This document shows, piece after piece, positions 45,589 to 58,379 of a DNA stretch of 64,000 nucleotides. Position 1 is the first letter of the stretch; each line of letters begins with the position of its first letter. The position numbers and the translations under genes are program-made. This DNA comes from Sipunculus nudus (Eukaryota; Annelida; Sipuncula; Golfingiida; Sipunculidae). The notes under the pieces are model-generated. The model searched no databases and was not told the origin of the DNA. It saw only the letters and a program-made list of their open reading frames with translations. Location: positions 5,222,339 through 5,286,338 of the forward strand of contig CM049316.1 of the NCBI GenBank assembly GCA_026874595.1. The letters are read 5' to 3'.

Positions 45589-48500
45589 GTAGGTGGCCCC
45601 TCTATCTGTCCTGTGTTGTCTTGTCAGATGTTGTCAAATAGCTGGTGAATTTTATAATTGTTTTCTGTTATAATGTGAATAGGTAACACTCATGTTTCTT
45701 GTTCCTGGTCATCCAAACAAAAAGCATGTGGCCTTTCTCAATGCCACGGTAGATTTAGGGAGGGGCTGTAACTCTCTCTTTTTCGATGAAAAAAATTGCG
45801 TTATTGAACAAAGCATACTTATCTAAAAAAGTACTGAAATTTTGTCTTGTGTTATTCTCTTCCTACTTCTGCATGTGAGAATGAGGCAATATAAAAAGTG
45901 CTGTCATTTAAAGCACATCTGTTAATCGGGGCGGAGGGAGATTTTGAGCACCTTGCTGCATATTTATATCCACTATCAACCCCTGATTAACATGTAATAG
46001 TGTTCTGATAATTTAGTGATACATGAGCAAATATTGTAATTTTTTGTGAAGCAGGATCTGCTTAGGTAGCACATTTTCTTTAACTGATCCATTCACCCAT
46101 CCACCTTTTTTTACTTTTCCAATAACTTATTAATGAAGGCTTATAAGGGCAGTATTTTCCATTATTTTTTTTTTCAATATCATTTACCATTTATTGAATA
46201 TAGTCTATCTTTGCATGTTTAATCATTGCATCTATATATTTCTCTGTTTGCCAAATACAACAAATGTTGTGCATATCATTCTACAGTATGTATTGATAAG
46301 GAATATTTGCACAACCCATCTTCAACACTGACATAAGGAGGCCAATGATGATAAATATGGTATATCTTTTTTTGAATGAGAAAACATGAGTATTGTAAAG
46401 AAACTATATGCTAACTTGGTTCAAAGACATTAGGACATTTGTATAAGAAACTATATTCAGGAAGATCTACAAGTATTTATGACAGATTGAAATCCACATT
46501 GATGAAGTGGATGTTATATTTATTGGGAGGCTTTTCTTACATGCACTGAAGATCAGCAGAAGGGCATCAGATGAAGAGATCAGAACGTAATGGTCTGGAA
46601 TGGATTAGCTTACTGCCATGGAAAGCAAAACCTGCAACTCAGAGAAAGTGAATCCACAGTTGTTGTACACTGAAGCCAAAATGGTAGAGAGAAATGTTTT
46701 TACCCTTGTTCATTGGTTTGATAGTTTCTCTATCAGCCAGCTTATGCACCAAAAACACCATATTTAAGGTACAGTTTCACTAAACTAATTTAATTTATTT
46801 TGGAACATAAAGAACTGACCGAGGGAATGTTTCCACCCAAGTTTGATAGTTTCTCTGTTAGCAGGATTAATCAAGAAAGCAGGATTAATCAAATAATAGA
46901 GTCAAATGTGGTTTCACTAGACATTGTGGTATAGTTTGTCAAGAAAATGTAAAGAAGCCATCAAGAGGAACATTTTCACCCAATGCTTATTTTATACATT
47001 CTGTCAGCAGGGTCAAGCAGAGTATACTGAAAGTAGTTTTATAAATATAAGTCTGTTAGATTGTTCAGGAAATGAAAGAAGCCATCAAGAATTAGAGTTG
47101 ATTTGGCTGTGCATCCATTTAGGACCATTATCAGTGACTGAGGCCCCTCTAGATCCCTCTTGATCTATTCATCACCTATGAGAAAGGTGTAAGAATTGAC
47201 TCTTCAGACAGCTGCAGGGTGGGTCCAGATTCAGCACACAAGCCCCCTTTAAGAAGCAACTTTGAATTCAACCCTAAAACAGCCAGTCTGGCAGCTTAGT
47301 GTGAATATATTTTCTCTTTTTGCAGTCTTAAGTGTTTGCAAATATTGCTGGGTTTTGTTTGTCAGATGTATTAATAAGTGCAGTTGCCATCTACAAAAGC
47401 ATTCCAGGGGAACTTTTTAAAAATTGATAATTCATATAATTTAACCAGTAGATAGATGATTGTGTATAATTAATATTGCAAATATTCCTGCAGATATTTT
47501 ATATGGAGCATTCATATACTTTCTCAAAGATTGTCCTTTTCTTGAGATCTCCGATATATTTTTGTAAGAATATTTTGAAGACTGAACCTAAATTTACTGT
47601 CAAAAGTGATATGGAACAAATTTGAGGTAATTTCCTCAAATGTTCTGTTCTTTTACAGTATATATGGCACTAATAATGAATAAAACACGCCCAGTTTTCT
47701 TACATCAGATCTGAACAAAACAAGAATAAAGGCTTGCAAAACAACTGAAACAGTGTTCATTTAAGGTAATTTCAAAATCATTGAGGAAAGGTTGTGGGTC
47801 TGGATTTAATTTGGACGGGCAGCTGAGGCGGGTACCCCTGAGTGTTAATGCTCAGTTCCTTTACTCAAGAGTTATATTGCAAGGCATTATGCCCCATGTG
47901 GTTTCAATGCAGTCATCTAGGGGTTGGAATAAAGTTATTATAAGGAAATACCAAGGAAATGCAGACCTTACTACTTGACACCAAATCTCTTGCAGATATA
48001 TGGACAAAAACGGTGTAAAAACCTGGCCATCATGAAACCATGATTTATACACCTTATTGTTTCATCTATACACACATTCATTTTAGCTAATTTGGTGTCT
48101 GCAGAACCAAAAGCCACCAAGTGCTTGAATCACTTTCTCTCAGGGCCTTGTTATCTACTTACAATACTAGTTATGCAGGCATTTGGATTAAATTGAGGTA
48201 TTTTACACAATTAGTAGATGTCCTGTATATAAAGGCATTTCTTTAATGTACAGTTTTCAAGTACCCAATGTAGCTAAATCTGTCTTTGTCTTACTTTTCA
48301 ACCACATTTGTCGCCTCAGTCTCGGAGTGGTAAGAATGAATGTCCACACTTATTACTGTTTCAGTTTGTTTTCACAACATCATTAAGATAGGAAAAAATT
48401 ACCTGAAATTGTTTCATATTGGAGAGGACTTAAGTTTTGCAGGAGACCACCATGGGTCATTGTTGTGCAGCAATCACTGCAAAGTTTGGGGGCAATATGT

Positions 48501-49855
48501 GTTTTACCCATAGGCTAGTATGTGTATAGGCAAGTATATTAAATTGAGAATTAGTATTGCAGCTGCTTATTAAAGTCATGGTCATAACTGCAAAGTTCTA
48601 AGGATAATTATAAGTACCATGACCTAGTGAAAAGTTACTGAATCTTCTTCTAGTGATATTATTTATAAGATAACCTATACTATTTCAGGATTATTATCCT
48701 TTAAAATTTACCAAAAATAATTGTTAAATCACCAAAAAGTACAGAAAAGTAATTTAAATGGTTTAAACCTCTTCCAATAATATGTAATGAATTTTTTTTT
48801 TTTTGGATTTAGAAATGACATAAATTCCTGAAAAGTAAACAGACAATACTGAAAATAAGTTACAAGAGACTGCTGAAAGGTTACCAGAAGTATTAAAACA
48901 TCTAAATTAGCAAAAAATTAAGCTAAAAATGTAATAATAAAATGCTTAATCATCTTACTGTGTGATATAGTGTTACTTTGGGTACATAAAGTCTGTTTGT
49001 GTAAGTTTGTTTAGTTTGTTTGACTGTATTTAGCAGCCATTCATGGTTTATTATTTTTATGTTTTCAATTTTTGAGCCAGTCCAATAAATAAGGCAGGAT
49101 ATTAACATAAAATCAGATTTAATTCAGTTTAAAGTTATCAGCTTCCTATAAGACATCATGATCCTGCATGTATCTCTGTTTTCTCAAGCTTTGAAATCCT
49201 ATATAATCATCCAGATAATTTTGCATATTTTCAAGGGTTTGAAAGTATTAGAATTCAGGTAATTTTGAATATTTCCATGAAAAGACCTTAAATTTCACTC
49301 CATGACTATCTATTGCAGACACTCCTAAAAGATCTTTGTTATTATATGTAAGTATTTTCAAGCTTCTTGAGATATTCTGATTCCACAATGTTTCAAGACA
49401 CTGTTTAGGAGTCTATCTGGTAACATCTGTAGGTAAAACCCATCTTTAACTATGAACATGATACTGATCTTCTCTCAAAGTCATCTTTATTTTCTTTTAT
49501 TTTGTAACAATGATAAGTCAAGAAACATCCACATCTTCTTAGCAGTACAATGTTCATATTAACATTACAAGTTATATAAAATTTTCAGTCTGAAAGTAAA
49601 AGAGATTATGCCATATTTTACTTTTCTCTCGTACTCCAGGCAAGATTAAGTAGCACAGAATTGGATAGGTTTAAAATAAATCAAACTATATTGGGTGGTC
49701 ATATATGGTGTACTATTTAATGAACAAACATGAAGACATACTATAGGATAAGAATTCCCAGGCATAGTTTGAATGCTGCTTTAAAAAAGTTGGAATGACT
49801 GTCCAGCTAATTTCTGTGGGAGAATAAAGTAAAGCATTAATGCATTCCTGCTTTT
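45589..49855. other. Probable intron of the 45.4-kb gene, nothing recognised
   Basis: AT-rich sequence with poly-T runs and no repeat family from the other regions. Frames at 46924-47163 and 47781-47978 have no recognisable motif and no convincing splice sites. Confidence 0.4.
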
Positions 49856-49875
49856 CACACACACACACACACCTT

Positions 49876-49907
<32 letters not shown>

Positions 49908-49932
49908 CATATATATAATATATATATATACA
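49856..49932. repeat. (CA)n/(TA)n compound microsatellite
   Basis: ACAC runs interrupted by CTTC and ATAT, passing into a TATA tract. The minus-strand frame across it, with alternating Val/Cys/Tyr, is repeat translation. Confidence 0.95.
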
Positions 49933-52159
49933 GATATTTTACATTGATGTAATTTAACATGCATTTAAGTCTGTAAAGCACTATGAAAGGCTCTTGTACT
50001 TGTTCAAAACATGCACAGGTTATGAGGATATATATGAATATAAGCTGTTTAGTTTTCTGGTCACATCCTGTTCAGATTAGCACAAGTTAGGTAAATTCCA
50101 GATCACATATGAGACATATTTACTCCAGTTCCTCTAAACCCCTTTAAGAGAGCTATATATAGGGTTTATTTGTTTTCCATTATAACAGAATTCTTGTTTT
50201 CTGACAGTTATGGTGTTATAAATATATATGAACCATATGCCAGATGGTGCCAATTAATGAATGGTTTTAACCATTTGCGCTTCAATGATTGGTCCAAAAG
50301 AAAAAGTACTTTAATCTCTTCAGTCAGGAAATATAACCTCACTCACACTTCTACAAAAGCAGCTTTCAAGGAGTTGGTTGATTTTCATAAATGGTCCAAA
50401 TGACTGTTGAACCTATCTTTAGATAACAAAATATTTGAATTTGGAAATTATAAATCTGTGGAATTTGTTAGATTGAATCTAAGGCTATATGTATATGGTA
50501 TTTTAATGGACACATTAGTCTTCACTATTTCTCAATATCACTTTGGGTTCCCTAATGCATGAAATAAAAATGAAAATGACAGATTAATGAAATATAATTC
50601 AGATGAAAGAAAATAAAGGTTAATTATTTTTTTTAATGAAGTTAAGTTGCAGCTGACTTTAAGCCTGTTTTGATTTAGAATATTATATTGATCACCTATT
50701 TACAATAGGTAAAGATCCCTGTGTGGTAGAGCAACCACCACAATACTTGTAGCTTAAGTTTTTATGCACTTGTTTCTCAAGTTAAACACTGCACCGGGAA
50801 TATGATAAATTCTTATATGTATATTTCACAAAGTAGATCAAAGTTTATCCCAGAAAGTAGCTCTTTCATTGAAATTGCAATTTGATAGATTAAGTTCTTG
50901 TCTATCATAAGACAAGTGCTGTCTGTAGTTTCCTTTGTGATGATCAGATCTGTAACCAGTTAGCAAAATAGTAAATGGTTTGTGTGTTCAAGTTGAACAG
51001 ATTTTGTACATATAAACTAAAGTAATACTGGAATTTGTACAGAACTCTACAATTTGTTGTGGAGAGAGCGTGCATATTGAAAAGTCCATCTAAAGGCTTT
51101 AATTATTAAAAAAAAATGTTTACTTTGTATTGGTTTTAAACATACTCAGATTATACCAAATCATAATCAGTTTATAATCAAATGCCTTTGCTCAAACTTA
51201 TTTCATGTTGTTATTTTGAGAGAGCTGCGTCCTTGCTAAATCAATAATATAGAAAGTGAGTCTTCCTGTATCAAGCCTAAGTAACCATCTCAGTATCTGA
51301 AGTAATTACTTAGCATACAAGGTAATGATCGCTAAATGTAAAATTTGCTTTTCATAGATTCTTAGGTTTGACTTGGTAAAACACTGGATAAACAAGATTA
51401 TCTCTGTGAACATCTTTCAATTTTGTCCTTTGCTCAGACCAGATCTGGTTCTGTCTGGGTGGTTGGTGCTCACTAAACTTTGATACATAAAAAAGCTCAT
51501 GACATTTCAGGGGTCAAAGGTATTTTTAAAATTTTTTTACATTAAAAGGATCTGAATCTTACAAAATCAAATAAGCATATAAAGAGAGTTACATATGCCT
51601 CAATTATAAATGGTTTCTAGCTCATTATTACTGGACATTTCCAATTTTCCTGATTTTATGGCAGAAAGCAATCATTTAGATTACTGAAGCATTTCAAAGT
51701 CATTAATGCTTAAGTTAATTAAAGATCCATAGATTTGATTATATTGTAATTTACCTTTTACTTTTCTTAATCTTTGGATTGGACCATTGTGCATAAATGT
51801 GACAGACTATTTACATCCAGGTGATATTTATAACAGGCCCCATCTGGTTAGGCCAGTTTAATTCAACACCAGACCGCTTTCTAATTAAAATTTATTTGTA
51901 CGTTATAAAACTAACAGATGTCGTTGGTGATGAATGGTAATCCTGTATGTTTGTGTTTTACCTTGAGGTGTGACTGATTAGAGTGTCATGGTAATAAATC
52001 ATTAAAGCATTAACCTTTGTTAGTTGATGCATGGTAGCAGGGAAGTAATAGGTCGGGTACTGACTAAGGTAAAACCTGTTTGAATAAAGAAGCTTGCACC
52101 AAAAACTTGGTGCTACTATATTATATAAACAGCATAAGAAAAGGTGGAGAACTTAAAAG
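49933..52159. other. AT-rich spacer, nothing recognised
   Basis: Single-copy-looking sequence. A 77-codon plus-strand frame at 50170-50403 has ordinary amino-acid composition but no start context, splice sites or recognised family, so I do not call it. Confidence 0.45.
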
Positions 52160-55100
52160 TTAAATGAAATAATGTGTCACCACACAAAAATGGTCACAGT
52201 ACCAGGTGTGAAATGTGTGACCACAGAAGAAAGGTCACTGTACCAGGTATGAAATGTGTGACCACACAAGAGAGGTCACTGTTCCAGGTATGAAATGTGT
52301 GACCACAGAAAAAAGGTCACTGTACCAGGTATGAAATGTGTGACCACACAAGAGAGGTCACTGTTCCAGGTATGAGATGTGTGACCACACAAGAGAGGTC
52401 ACTGTTCCAGGTATGAAATGTGTGACCACACAAGAGAGGTCACTGTTCCAGGTATGAAATGTGTGACCACAGAAAAAAGGTCACTGTACCAGGTATGAAA
52501 AGTGTGACCACATAAGAGAGGTCACTGTACCAGGTATGAAATGTGTGACCACAGAAGAAAGGTCACTGTACCAGGTATGAAATGTGTGACCACACAAGAG
52601 AGGTCACTGTTCCAGGTATGAAATGTGTGACCACACAAGAGAGGTCACTGTTCCAGGTATGAAATGTGTGACCACACAAGAGAAGTCACTGTACCAGGTA
52701 TGAAATGTGTGACCCACAAGAGAGGTCACTGTTCCAGGTATGAAATGTGTGACCACAGAAGAAAGGTCACTGTACCAGGTATGAAATGTGTGACCACACA
52801 AGAGAGGTCACTGTTCCAGGTATGAAATGTGTGACCACACAAGAGAAGTCACAGTACCAGCTAGGTATGAAATGTGTAACCACACAAAAGAGGTCGCAGT
52901 GCAGTACTAGTTATGAAATGTGTGACCACATGAGAGGTCTGTGTACCCAGTGTTGAATGTGTTACCACACAAGAGAGGTCAGAGTACCTAGTATGAAAAG
53001 TGTGACCACAAAAAAGGTCACAGTACCTAGTATGAAAAGTGTGACCACACACGAGAGGTCACAGTACCTAGTATGAAAAGTGTGACCACATAAGAGAGGT
53101 CACAGTACCTAGTATGAAAAGTGTGACCACAGAAGAAAGGTCGCTGTACCTAGTATGAAAAGTGTGACCACACACGAGAGGTCACAGTACCTAGTATGAA
53201 AAGTGTGACCACACACGAGAGGTCACAGTACTCAGTATGAAAAGTGTGACCACACATGAGAGGTCACAGTACCTAGTATGAAAAGTGTGACCACACAAAA
53301 AAGGTCATTACTCAGTATGAAAAGTGTGACCACACAAGAGAGGTCACAGTACCTAGTATGAAAAGTGTGACCACATAAGAGAGGTCACAGTACCTAGTAT
53401 GAAAAGTGTGACCACAGAAGAAAGGTCGCTGTACCTAGTATGAAAAGTGTGACCACACACGAGAGGTCACAGTACTCAGTATGAAAAGTGTGACCACACA
53501 AGAGAGGTCACAGTACCTAGTATGAAAAGTGTGACCACACACGAGAGGTCACAGTACTCAGTATGAAAAGTGTGACCACACATGAGAGGTCACAGTACCT
53601 AGTATGAAAAGTGTGACTACACAAAAAAGGTCATTACTCAGTATGAAAAGTGTGACCACACAAGAGAGGTCACAGTACCTAGTATGAAAAGTGTGACCAC
53701 ATAAGAGAGGTCACAGTACCTAGTATGAAAAGTGTGACCACAGAAGAAAGGTCGCTGTACCTAGTATGAAAAGTGTGACCACACACGAGAGGTCACAGTA
53801 CTCAGTATGAAAAGTGTGACCACACAAGAGAGGTCACAGTACCTAGTATGAAAAGTGTGACCACACACGAGAGGTCACAGTACTCAGTATGAAAAGTGTG
53901 ACCACACATGAGAGGTCACAGTACTCAGTATGAAAAGTGTGACCACACAAGAGAGGTCAAAAAACCTAGTATGAAAAGTGTGACCACACAAGAGAGGTCA
54001 CTGTACCAGGTATGAAAAGTGTGACCACATAAGAGAGGTCACTGTACCAGGTATGAAATGTGTGACCACAGAAGAAAGGTCACTGTACCAGGTATGAAAT
54101 GTGTGACCACACAAGAGAGGTCACTGTTCCAGGTATGAAATGTGTGACCACACAAGAGAAGTCACAGTACCAGCTAGGTATGAAATGTGTAACCACACAA
54201 AAGAGGTCGCAGTGCAGTACTAGTTATGAAATGTGTGACCACATGAGAGGTCTGTGTACCCAGTGTTGAATGTGTTACCACACAAGAGAGGTCAGAGTAC
54301 CTAGTATGAGAAGGGTGACCACAAAAAAAGGTCACAGTACTCAGTATGAAAAGTGTGACCACACAAGAGAGGTCACAGTACCTAGTATGAAAAGTGTGAC
54401 CACATAAGAGAGGTCACAGTACCTAGTATGAAAAGTGTGACCACAGAAGAAAGGTCACTGTACCTAGTATGAAAAGTGTGACCACACACGAGAGGTCACA
54501 GTACTCAGTATGAAAAGTGTGACCACACAAGAGAGGTCACAGTACCTAGTATGAAAAGTGTGACCACATAAGAGAGGTCACAGTACCTAGTATGAAAAGT
54601 GTGACCACAGAAGAAAGGTCACTGTACCTAGTATGAAAAGTGTGACCACACACGAGAGGTCACAGTACTCAGTATGAAAAGTGTGACCACACAAGAGAGG
54701 TCACAGTACCTAGTATGAAAAGTGTGACCACACATGAGAGGTCACAGTACTCAGTATGAAAAGTGTGACCACACATGAGAGGTCACAGTACTCAGTATGA
54801 AAAGTGAGACCACACAAGAGAGGTCAAAGTACCTAGAATGAAAAGTGTGCCTACACAAAAAAGGTCATTACTCAGTATGAAAAGTGTGACCACACAAGAG
54901 AGGTCACAGTACCTAGTATGAAAAGTGTGACCACATAAGAGAGGTCACAGTACCTAATATGAAAAGTGTGACCACAGAAGAAAGGTCACTGTACCTAGTA
55001 TGAAAAGTGTGACCACACACGAGAGGTCACAGTACTCAGTATGAAAAGTGTGACCACACAAGAGAGGTCACAGTACCTAGTATGAAAAGTGTGACCACAC

Positions 55101-57015
55101 ATGAGAGGTCACAGTACTCAGTATGAAAAGTGTGACCACACATGAGAGGTCACAGTACTCAGTATGAAAAGTGAGACCACACAAGAGAGGTCAAAGTACC
55201 TAGTATGAAAAGTGTGACCACACAAGAGAGGTCACAGTACCTAGTATGAAAAGTGTGACCACACAAGAGAGGTCACTGTACCAGGTATGAAAAGTGTGAC
55301 CACATAAGAGAGGTCACTGTACCAGGTATGAAATGTGTGACCACAGAAGAAAGGTCACTGTACCAGGTATGAAATGTGTGACCCACAAGAGAGGTCACTG
55401 TTCCAGGTATGAAATGTGTGACCACATAAGAGAGGTCACTGTTCCAGGTATGAAATGTGTGACCACACAAGAGAAGTCACAGTACCAGCTAGGTATGAAA
55501 TGTGTAACCACACAAAAGAGGTCGCAGTGCAGTACTAGTTATGAAATGTGTGACCACATGAGAGGTCTGTGTACCCAGTGTTGAATGTGTTACCACACAA
55601 GAGAGGTCAGAGTACCTAGTATGAGAAGTGTGACCACAAAAAAGGTCACAGTACCTAGTATGAAAAGTGTGACCACACACGAGAGGTCACAGTACCTAGT
55701 ATGAAAAGTGTGACTACACAAAAAAGGTCATTACTCAGTATGAAAAGTGTGACCACACAAGAGAGGTCACAGTACCTAGTATGAAAAGTGTGACCACATA
55801 AGAGAGGTCACAGTACCTAGTATGAAAAGTGTGACCACAGAAGAAAGGTCACTGTACCTAGTATGAAAAGTGTGACCACACACGAGAGGTCACAGTACTC
55901 AGTATGAAAAGTGTGACCACACAAGAGAGGTCACAGTACCTAGTATGAAAAGTGTGACCACACATGAGAGGTCACAGTACTCAGTATGAAATGTGTGACC
56001 ACACATGAGAGGTCACAGTACTCAGTATGAAAAGTGAGACCACACAAGAGAGGTCAAAGTACCTAGTATGAAAAGTGTGATCACACAAGAGAGGTCACAG
56101 TACTCAGTATGAAAAGTGTGACCACACAAGAGAGGTCACAGTACCTAGTATGAAAAGTGTGACCACATGAGAGGTCTGTGTACCCAGTGTTGAATGTGTT
56201 ACCACACAAGAGAGGTCAGAGTACCTAGTATGAGAAGGGTGACCACAAAAAAAGGTCACAGTACCAAGTAGAAAAGTGTGACCACACAAAAAAGGTCACA
56301 GTACTCAGTATGAAAAGTGTGACCACACAAGAGAGGTCACAGTACCTAGTATGAAAAGTGTGACCACATAAGAGAGGTCACAGTACCTAGTATGAAAAGT
56401 GTGACCACAGAAGAAAGGTCACTGTACCTAGTATGAAAAGTGTGACCACACAAGAGAGGTCACAGTACTCAGTATGAAAAGTGTGACCACACAAGAGAGG
56501 TCACAGTACCTAGTATGAAAAGTGTGACCACACATGAGAGGTCACAGTACTCAGTATGAAATGTGTGACCACACATGAGAGGTCACAGTACTCAGTATGA
56601 AAAGTGAGACCACACAAGAGAGGTCAAAGTACCTAGTATGAAAAGTGTGATCACACAAGAGAGGTCACAGTACCTAGTATGAAAAGTGTGACCACAAAAG
56701 AGAGGTCACAGTACCTAGTATGAAAAGTGTGACCACACAAGAGAGGTCACAGTACTCAGTATGAAAAGTGTGACCATACAAGAGAGGTCACAGTACCTAG
56801 TATGAAAAGTGTGACCACACAAGAGAGGTCACAGTACCCAGTATGAAAAGTGTGACCACATAAAAAAGGTCACAGTACCTAGTATGAAAAGTGTGACCAC
56901 AGAAGGAAGGTCACAGTACCTAGTATGAAAAGTGTGACCACACAAGAGAGGTCACAGTACCTAGTATGAAAAGTGTGACCACACAAGAGAGGTCACAGTA
57001 CTTATTATGAAAAGT
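52160..57015. repeat. 41-bp satellite array, about 118 units, with inverted AGGTCA-like half-sites
   Basis: The unit is TATGAAAAGTGTGACCACAC plus AAGAGAGGTCACAGTACCTAG, 41 bp. Each unit has a 7-bp inverted repeat TGTGACC/GGTCACA. Variant classes are recognisable: AAATGTG against AAAAGTG, ACACAAGAG against ATAAGAG, AGAAGAA or ACACGAG, and CTGTACCAGG, CAGTACCTAG or CAGTACTCAG. A rare four-unit motif with CAGCTAGGTATG recurs at 52861, 54174 and 55489, giving a higher-order period of about 1314 bp (32 units). A shorter partial copy lies near 56160. Small minus-strand frames (e.g. 52604-52801) are repeat translations. Confidence 0.97.
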
Positions 57016-58375
57016 GTGACTGCACTCATAAGAGGTGTAACAGAAGAAGATGTGAAATATAATCAAAAGTCTGTTTTCAAATGATACATATGGAAACTTA
57101 TTAATTTACTTCTTGAAATTTTTTTTTATAAAAACAGATTTGAATATCTTATGACAGGATAATATTCTGCAGAATTTCTCATATATCAAAGGTAAAAGGT
57201 ATAAATTGACTTCTACCAATATCTATAAGGACATACCCTTCGTTACATGTATAGATATGGAGGTTAACCTGGTGATGCTCTATGGGACCTAATGGTATAT
57301 TCATGTCTGTCTGTGGTACAGGTTGTTGTACTTAAACCCATGTAGTGGTCAGAGTATGTCCTTGTCTTATCAGACAGGGAGAGTGGGCAGCTCTCAGTGG
57401 AAGTTCTGGCCAAGCCAGCTGGTCTGGCTGGCTGAGACTGACCATGTGTGTGACCACATTCCAGGCATTCACTTCAGCTGGTCATGATTCCTTCATCCAC
57501 AGGTAACCAGCTTCATCTCCCCATCCCCAGTGCTGCTGGGTTTGAAGGGAAGGTGGCCAGCAACATGTGTTATCCAAATTGGGAATATAAGGTTTTCAAG
57601 ATGTTTAGAGCGACTGTGTACACATGTTTTGTTCATCAGGGGCTGGCGCCAGCATGTCTTGGCAAGATCTGTACAATCGCTCATGGTGACCCTCTACACA
57701 AACAAAATCTGGCCCACCAGCCAGCCTCCCTCTTACATATGTGGACAACATTGCCAGATGTGTAGCCTCAACTGGATTCTGGCAGATGCCAGCTACCATG
57801 CTGAAGCTGTTATTTCAGCACAGGATATGGAAGATACTAGTTTTGATGGACTGTGATGCTTTAAAAGCACCCTAAGACAACACCAGCTCCCTCACCCTCC
57901 CCCAGAAGTATTATGTACTCTGACATCCATCAGCCTGCTGCCTTGTCTCTGCTGGTGTAGGCACCATGCTGTAACATTGCTGTCATCCCCCAGGGGGGGG
58001 GGGGGTTTAGCAGAGAGTGTATTGTGATAAGGTGACACCTCAGCAGGCTAGCTGTGAGATACTCAAGAGGGAACCAGGATAACAATGTTACATTAGTTTC
58101 TGACAGATAGTCAATTGAATACTGCCTGAAATAATACTTAAGGAGGTTATCTTTCAATAAGCTGGCGCTTGAGAGAACATGTTAGTTTACTTTATTCTTG
58201 CTTAGGTATTCATGTATATATGTTTGTCTCCTCAGTAATGTCATTATGAACACCAGGTGCATGGAAGTGATAATGTTTTGAACACTGTATACATGCTTGA
58301 GATATCAGGGTGAACATAAGCCTATGAATGTGAGACCATTTGTCATAAACACTTAATTGACATATTGATGGCATA
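57016..58375. other. Interval between two satellites, no supported gene
   Basis: 57300-57900 is somewhat GC-richer, with overlapping plus-strand frames of 93 and 108 codons (57484-57856) and minus-strand ones. None shows a recognised domain, and their mutual overlap suggests chance. A run of 13 G lies at 57993-58005. The rest is AT-rich. Confidence 0.45.
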
Positions 58376-58379
58376 GAGG

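Noticed and set aside
52604-56289. Several 60-83-codon frames with CGHTFHT or EMCDH repeats
   Set aside because: Translations of the 41-bp satellite.
52160-57015. CRISPR-like array
   Set aside because: Units are contiguous 41-bp tandem copies without unique spacers, in a eukaryotic context.
57484-57856. Overlapping plus-strand frames of 93 and 108 codons in GC-richer DNA
   Set aside because: Two plus frames and two minus frames are open over the same bases, and none resembles a known protein.
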